Under the pieces are notes generated by a model. It did not search any database. It worked only from the letters and a program-made list of their open reading frames with translations, and was not told the DNA's origin. DNA of 28,418 bases from an uncultured SAR324 cluster bacterium (GTDB taxonomy: Bacteria; SAR324; NAC60-12). This document shows positions 23,643-28,418 of this stretch, one piece after another (position 1 is the first letter of the stretch; each line of letters opens with the position of its first letter). The stretch covers positions 1 to 28,418 of the forward strand of contig CABXOR010000022.1 of NCBI GenBank assembly GCA_902513935.1, given 5' to 3'. The position numbers were made by a program, and so were the translations under genes.

Positions 23643-25226
23643 ATGCGTACATTATTTCTGCAAACCACTGTGGTCATTCTGGCCATTAATGTGGTTTCGT
23701 TTTTTTATCTTCCTGAAGTTCTCTGGTCGATGGTTATTTTTGGGCCGCTAATTTTGCTCGGTCTGCATGACATAACTCAAAAATCTCACTCTATTCTGCG
23801 AAATTTTCCTGTGTTGGGACACATGCGTTTTTTATTGGAAGAGATTCGTCCTGAAATGTATCAGTATTTTGTGGAATCCGATACAAGCGGACGTCCTTTT
23901 AGTCGAGAACAGCGAAGCGTCGTTTACGCACGAGCAAAAAACACGCGCGATACAATCCCTTTTGGAACAGTCGAAAATGTATATGAAACCGGCTACGAAT
24001 GGGTCAACCACTCTCTTAGTCCAAAAAAAATGGGGCATGAGGATGTGCGAGTTATGATTGGAGGCCCAGACTGTAAGCAACCATATTCGGCCAGCCTCCT
24101 CAATATATCAGCAATGAGCTTTGGTGCACTGAGTAAAAACGCTGTGATTGCACTCAATCAAGGAGCTAAGATCGGAGGTTTTGCACACAACACGGGAGAA
24201 GGAGGAATAAGCCCATATCATCTAATGGGTGGTGATTTGATTTGGCAGGTTGGAACCGGATATTTCGGTTGCCGTGACAAAGATGGTAAATTTTGTCCGG
24301 ATACTTTTATTGGAAATACGCAGAAAGAACAAGTTAAGATGATCGAAATTAAATTATCGCAAGGTGCAAAACCAGGACATGGTGGTATCCTGCCTGCTGC
24401 CAAACTGACTCAGGAAATTGCTAAAATTCGGGATGTACCGATGGGTAAGGATGTGGATTCTCCTCCCGGACACACAGCCTTCACAAATCCTCTTGAACTT
24501 ATAGATTTCGTTACCCAACTCCGGGAATTATCCGGAGGCAAACCAATCGGTTTTAAGTTGTGTGTGGGAAAACGCAGGGAATTTATTGCCATATGCAAAG
24601 CCATGCAAGAAACAGGAATTGCCCCGGACTTTGTCACGGTTGATGGTGGTGAAGGTGGGACTGGTGCGGCTCCGATGGAATTTTCTAATCATATTGGAAC
24701 TCCGCTTGTTGAGGGATTGATTTTTGTGCATAACGTTTTGGTTGGCTTTGATTTACGTAAAAAAGTTAAAATTATCAGCAGTGGAAAAATGACCTCAGGA
24801 TTTGGACTGGTCAAGCGACTTGCTTTAGGTGCAGATCTTTGTAGCTCAGCCAGAGCAATGATGATGGCGCTGGGCTGTATTCAGGCCCGTAAGTGTAACT
24901 CAAACCTTTGTCCGGTTGGTGTGACAACACAAAATCCCAGCTTGTTTGGTGCACTTGTTCCGGAAGAAAAAAGTCAGCGCGTCAATAATTATCATCGTAA
25001 TACTGTGGATAGTGCCTGTCAAATCATGGGCGCAATGGGTCTGGAAAAAGCAGAAGAATTAAGACCATGGCACTTGATGCGCAGAATCGAGGCCTATGAA
25101 ATCAGGAATTTTTCTGAAATCTACGAATACATCGAGACTGGTTCACTGCTCCAGGATACCAAGCCTGAAAGCTATGCACGTGCCTGTGATGCAGCACGTT
25201 CTGATAGTTTTACTGAAATAAATTAA
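23643..25226 (+). CDS. FMN-binding glutamate synthase family protein
   Basis: Two N-terminal membrane segments (about 3-22 and 27-45), then the FMN/synthase domain of GltB: ISAMSFGALSKNAVIALNQG, HNTGEGGISPYHL, KPGHGGILPAAKLT, PPGHTAF, TVDGGEGGTGAAP, SSGKMTSGFGLVKRLALGAD, and 3Fe-4S ligands Cys412, Cys418, Cys423 (CIQARKCNSNLC). It lacks the glutaminase domain of GltB, so glutamate synthase activity with glutamine is not implied; the family's reaction is mostly unknown. Start chosen at ATG 23643 (GAGAG upstream) instead of in-frame TTG 23613, giving 527 residues. Leads a run of redox/ThDP enzymes. Confidence 0.88.
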   Translation: MRTLFLQTTVVILAINVVSFFYLPEVLWSMVIFGPLILLGLHDITQKSHSILRNFPVLGHMRFLLEEIRPEMYQYFVESDTSGRPFSREQRSVVYARAKNTRDTIPFGTVENVYETGYEWVNHSLSPKKMGHEDVRVMIGGPDCKQPYSASLLNISAMSFGALSKNAVIALNQGAKIGGFAHNTGEGGISPYHLMGGDLIWQVGTGYFGCRDKDGKFCPDTFIGNTQKEQVKMIEIKLSQGAKPGHGGILPAAKLTQEIAKIRDVPMGKDVDSPPGHTAFTNPLELIDFVTQLRELSGGKPIGFKLCVGKRREFIAICKAMQETGIAPDFVTVDGGEGGTGAAPMEFSNHIGTPLVEGLIFVHNVLVGFDLRKKVKIISSGKMTSGFGLVKRLALGADLCSSARAMMMALGCIQARKCNSNLCPVGVTTQNPSLFGALVPEEKSQRVNNYHRNTVDSACQIMGAMGLEKAEELRPWHLMRRIEAYEIRNFSEIYEYIETGSLLQDTKPESYARACDAARSDSFTEIN

Positions 25227-25295
25227 GGAATGTGCACCAGCTGAAAACTGTGAAATGCAGCACTGAAATAGATAACTGATAATCAAAAAAAAAAT

Positions 25296-26936
25296 ATGAA
25301 AGCATCTGATTTATTTGTAAAAGCGCTTGAAGAAGAGGGGGTGGAATATATTTTCGGCATTCCAGGTGAAGAGAATCTGGATTTGCTTAATTCACTCAAA
25401 GACTCGTCAATCAAGCTGATCCTGACTCGACATGAACAAGCAGCCGGTTTCATGGCTGCCACTTACGGAAGGCTCACCGGCAAGTCAGGTGTCGCCCTGT
25501 CAACTCTTGGACCGGGAGCCACGAATCTTGTGACTGCAGCAGCATATTCTCAGCTTGCAGCTATGCCGATGGTAATGATTACAGGACAAAAACCTATCAA
25601 ACATAGTAAGCAGGGTAAGTTCCAGATTCTTGATGTAGTCGAAATGATGCGCCCATTGACTAAATATACTCATTCGATTGTAAGTGGAAACAATATTCCT
25701 TCAAGGATCCGGGAAGCTTTCAGGATTTCCCAGGAAGAACGTCCTGGAGCAGCACATTTAGAATTGCCGGAAGATGTTGCCGGAGAGGAAGCTGAATCCC
25801 AGCCACTGCCACGCAGCCGTGCTCGTCGCCCAGTAGCAGAAGGAAAAGCTATCAAGCAGGCAGTGGAAATGATTGAAAAAGCAAAAAATCCGCTACTTTT
25901 GATTGGAGCTGGGTCAAACCGGAAAATGCCGGCAAGAATGTTACGGGCTTTTGTGGATAAAACCCAAATGCCTTTTATCAGTACACAGATGGGAAAGGGT
26001 GTATTAGACGAACGTGATCCCTTGTTTTTGGGAAACGCAGCACTGTCCGACAATGACTTTTTGCACCGTGCCATAGCAAAAGCGGATTTGATTATAAACG
26101 TGGGACACGACGATATTGAAAAACCTCCTTTTTTCATGGAACAGGATTCATTTCAGGTTATTCACATTAATTTTTTATCAGCAGAAGTAGATCCGGTTTA
26201 TTTCCCTCAGTTGGAAGTTATAGGTGATATTGCAAACAGCATCTGGCAAATCAATGAGCGAATCATGCCGCAGGGTTCTTGGGATTTTTCTTATTCATTA
26301 AAGGTCAAAAAAGCTGTGGATGCACACCTCCTTGAAGGTGCAGATGATCCGCGTTTCCCAATGCTGCCTCAACGGTTCGTTGCAGATGTTCGTGAAGCGA
26401 TGCCATCCAACGGAATCATTGCACTGGACAATGGTGTTTACAAAATTTGGTTTGCGCGGAATTACAAAGCTCATGAAGCAAACACCGTTTTGCTCGACAA
26501 TGCATTGGCCACAATGGGTGCCGGATTACCCTCTGCAATGGGTGCACACATGGTTTTCCCAAAACGCAAAGTGATGGCTATTTGCGGAGACGGTGGTTTC
26601 ATGATGAATGCCCAGGAACTGGAAACGGCGGTACGTCTCAAAATGAACTTGATTTGCCTGATTTTACGGGATAACTCTTATGGAATGATTCGCTGGAAGC
26701 AGGCAAATTTGGGATTTGAAGATTTTGGCTTGGAATACGACAATCCGGATTTTGTCAAGTTTGCAGAATGTCATGGCGCAAACGGATATCGTGTAGAAAA
26801 AACAGAAGATTTTGTTCCACTTTTGAAAAAATGCAATGATTCTCCGGGGGTTCATATTGTTGAGTTGCCGGTTGATTATTCGGAAAATGATCGTATTTTA
26901 AATCAAGAAATAAAAGAACGAAGTCAAAGAATTTAG
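25296..26936 (+). CDS. acetolactate-synthase-like ThDP-dependent enzyme
   Basis: 546 residues with three ThDP-enzyme domains. Glu47 (RHEQAAGFM) is the cofactor-activating glutamate; GDGG at 431-434 with Asn460 (RDNSYGM) is the Mg-ThDP motif. The stretch SKQGKFQILDVVEMMRPLTKY and the overall length resemble the catabolic AlsS branch, which joins two pyruvates without a regulatory subunit; no ilvN/ilvH-like small subunit follows. Other ThDP decarboxylases of the family cannot be excluded. Cytoplasmic. An A-rich run rather than a Shine-Dalgarno precedes the ATG. Lies between the FMN protein and the SthA-like flavoprotein. Confidence 0.85.
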   Translation: MKASDLFVKALEEEGVEYIFGIPGEENLDLLNSLKDSSIKLILTRHEQAAGFMAATYGRLTGKSGVALSTLGPGATNLVTAAAYSQLAAMPMVMITGQKPIKHSKQGKFQILDVVEMMRPLTKYTHSIVSGNNIPSRIREAFRISQEERPGAAHLELPEDVAGEEAESQPLPRSRARRPVAEGKAIKQAVEMIEKAKNPLLLIGAGSNRKMPARMLRAFVDKTQMPFISTQMGKGVLDERDPLFLGNAALSDNDFLHRAIAKADLIINVGHDDIEKPPFFMEQDSFQVIHINFLSAEVDPVYFPQLEVIGDIANSIWQINERIMPQGSWDFSYSLKVKKAVDAHLLEGADDPRFPMLPQRFVADVREAMPSNGIIALDNGVYKIWFARNYKAHEANTVLLDNALATMGAGLPSAMGAHMVFPKRKVMAICGDGGFMMNAQELETAVRLKMNLICLILRDNSYGMIRWKQANLGFEDFGLEYDNPDFVKFAECHGANGYRVEKTEDFVPLLKKCNDSPGVHIVELPVDYSENDRILNQEIKERSQRI

Positions 26937-27163
26937 TAAGTGACTCTGTTATAGTCAATTGTTGGTGAATCTATCAAGCCGGAAATACCAGATAAATTTA
27001 GTCAGGCACTGAGGCTACGAGGCTCTAATTCCTTATTATCCCCAATTTTTAGTAGTTCAAGTTCTTTGTACCTTTATACAGGAAACTTCAAAAAAAACAG
27101 CGGTGTTACAGGGCAGCAATCTTGATCTAAATTCACCAAGTAATTCTAAGAAAAATCTATTCT

Positions 27164-28418
27164 ATGGAAAAATATGATCTGTGTGTAATTGGTGGTGGAC
27201 CGTCCGGATATGCGGCAGCCATGCGTGCAGTTGATTTTGATAAAAGTGTTTTACTTGTAGAACGGGATCGAATTGGCGGCGCCGGAATATATGATGGAGC
27301 ACTTTCCTCAAAAACATTTTGGGAAATATCCAAAGAATTTGCTTCATTCAGTAAAAAGATGAGTCACTATGGGTTGGAAGAACCGGTTGTGCATTTTTAC
27401 AATGTGCTGAATGAAGTTAATGAAGCGGTTTTTGAGCGTTCAAATCAACTAGAAGAGCACCTCCGACTGGTAATTCAACAACGTCCGGAAGGCTTTCGCT
27501 ACATCAAAGGAAGTGCTCATTTAATCAGCTCAAGTGAAATTGAGCTGGAAACCGACTCCGGTACAGAAAAGGTAAATGCGGAAAATATCATAATTGCTAC
27601 TGGAAGTCGTCCCCGTAAAATCCCCTCAATTACAATTGATGAGGATATCATCATGACCAGCGATGGCATAAGTTCGCTGGAAGAGTTTCCCGATAGTCTA
27701 GTAATTCTCGGAGCAGGAGTAATCGGCTGTGAGTTTGCCACTATCTTTTCCAATTTCGGAAAAACAAAAGTTCATATTATTTCCAAAGAAGATCGGATCT
27801 TACCTTTTGAAGATCCTGACCTGGCCAAAGTGATTGAAGCAAATTTAAAGGCCAATGGAGTGCTCATTCACCATGAATCAAAACTTGATAAAATGGAAAT
27901 TACGAATGGAAGTGTTGAATATGTTCTTGAACATCCGAATGGAGAGAAAGAGGTTTTTGATGCAGAAAAAGCTTTGGTATCGGTAGGACGTGTACCGAAT
28001 ATTGAAGATACCGGTTTACACGATATAGGAATGGAACTGAGTGAATCAGGACACATTATTGATAATGACACACAAACCAGTATTTCCAACATTTATGCAG
28101 CAGGAGATATTACTGCAGACATTGCGCTGGTTAATGTGGGAGAATTGGAAGGACGTCATGCTGTTGAAAAAATTTACGGCAAACCAAAAAGATCAATGAT
28201 CTACGAAAATATTTCAACAATCATGTTCCTAAATCCTGAGGTTGCAGGAGTCGGTATGAATGAACAGCAGGCCCAAAAAGCTGAACTGGATTATCGAGTT
28301 GCCAGCTATGATTTTCGCTGTATTCCAAGAGCTGTTGCCATGCGCAACACTCAGGGTTTTTTTAAAATCCTTGTAACAGATGACGATCAAATGAAAATCC
28401 TTGGTTTACGTGCAGTTG
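27164..28418 (+). CDS. SthA/Lpd-like FAD-NAD(P) flavoprotein lacking redox cysteines (partial)
   Basis: Runs off the right edge after 418 residues, so the dimerisation domain is incomplete. FAD motif GGGPSGYAAA (10-19), ATGSRP, NAD-binding ILGAGVIGCEFATIF, second FAD motif IYAAGDIT. In dihydrolipoamide dehydrogenases two Cys sit at the positions of residues 41 and 46 (GGTCxxxxC); here the segment reads GGAGIYDGALSSK, with Gly41 and Ala46, so no redox disulfide. The region around GAGVIGCE and GSAHLISSSEIELE compares well with soluble transhydrogenase SthA, which keeps only one of these Cys. Probably an NAD(P)H-linked flavoprotein of unknown acceptor. No ribosome site is evident; 227 bases separate it from the ThDP enzyme. 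Confidence 0.75.
   Translation, partial: MEKYDLCVIGGGPSGYAAAMRAVDFDKSVLLVERDRIGGAGIYDGALSSKTFWEISKEFASFSKKMSHYGLEEPVVHFYNVLNEVNEAVFERSNQLEEHLRLVIQQRPEGFRYIKGSAHLISSSEIELETDSGTEKVNAENIIIATGSRPRKIPSITIDEDIIMTSDGISSLEEFPDSLVILGAGVIGCEFATIFSNFGKTKVHIISKEDRILPFEDPDLAKVIEANLKANGVLIHHESKLDKMEITNGSVEYVLEHPNGEKEVFDAEKALVSVGRVPNIEDTGLHDIGMELSESGHIIDNDTQTSISNIYAAGDITADIALVNVGELEGRHAVEKIYGKPKRSMIYENISTIMFLNPEVAGVGMNEQQAQKAELDYRVASYDFRCIPRAVAMRNTQGFFKILVTDDDQMKILGLRAV

Noticed and set aside
26937..27163. Intergenic gap checked for tRNA, terminator and promoter
   Set aside because: Only a short AGGCT direct repeat and A/T-rich sequence; no cloverleaf, no stable hairpin with T-run, and no spaced promoter hexamers.

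Overview
The window reads as ordinary chromosome of a Gram-negative bacterium with AT-leaning DNA. It has no tRNA, rRNA, CRISPR array, phage gene or insertion sequence that I could find. The gene content (outer-membrane-type lipoproteins, Slt transglycosylase, PlsC-like acyltransferase, acidic-tailed bL25 beside pth and ychF, a rpsF-rpsR-rplI-dnaB block) suits a delta-proteobacteria-like lineage. A marine SAR324-type organism is my guess, but nothing in the window proves it. Few genes have a textbook Shine-Dalgarno sequence, so where one is present (slt, both small genes near 4.8-5.1 kb, rpsF, rplI, dnaB, moaA) it is useful for choosing the start.

Layout. 1-345: non-coding. 346-2478 (-): soluble lytic transglycosylase. 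2691-4592 (+): an unknown acidic protein, then alanine racemase. 4769-5397: a small-gene area with a 32-residue membrane peptide (+) converging on a 67-residue lipoprotein (-), and behind the latter a frameshifted HicB-like remnant (-). 5517-11291 (+): a housekeeping block for translation and replication: promoter, rplY, pth, ychF, rpsF, rpsR, rplI, dnaB. Three of its ribosomal proteins (bL25, bS6, bL9) carry long acidic tails. 11416-14564 (+): the least ordinary stretch, with a divergent EAL-domain protein, a 33-residue lipoprotein, a CcsA/HemX-like membrane protein, and a polyprenyl-synthase homologue that has lost both aspartate-rich motifs. 14566-18881 (+): dienoyl-CoA isomerase, a giant FAD/Fe-S 2-hydroxyacid dehydrogenase and CsaA. 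18809-22221 (-): ksgA, then an S41-peptidase-like protein without its serine, then a PlsC-like acyltransferase whose 3' end overlaps csaA. 22399-23510 (+): promoter, candidate molybdenum-cofactor riboswitch and moaA. 23643-28418 (+): FMN/Fe-S glutamate-synthase-like protein, acetolactate-synthase-like ThDP enzyme, and a SthA/Lpd-like flavoprotein cut by the window edge that lacks both redox cysteines.

How they work together. The central block makes ribosome parts and the replicative helicase, with Pth and YchF as translation accessory factors. Alr and Slt serve peptidoglycan synthesis and turnover. The dienoyl-CoA isomerase and 2-hydroxyacid dehydrogenase are catabolic, feeding beta-oxidation and the respiratory chain. 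MoaA starts molybdopterin synthesis. I found no defence system or other obviously new multi-gene machine. The most interesting material is a set of family members that keep their fold but have lost or altered key residues (polyprenyl synthase, EAL, S41, SthA-like), plus tiny genes that automated annotation would miss.
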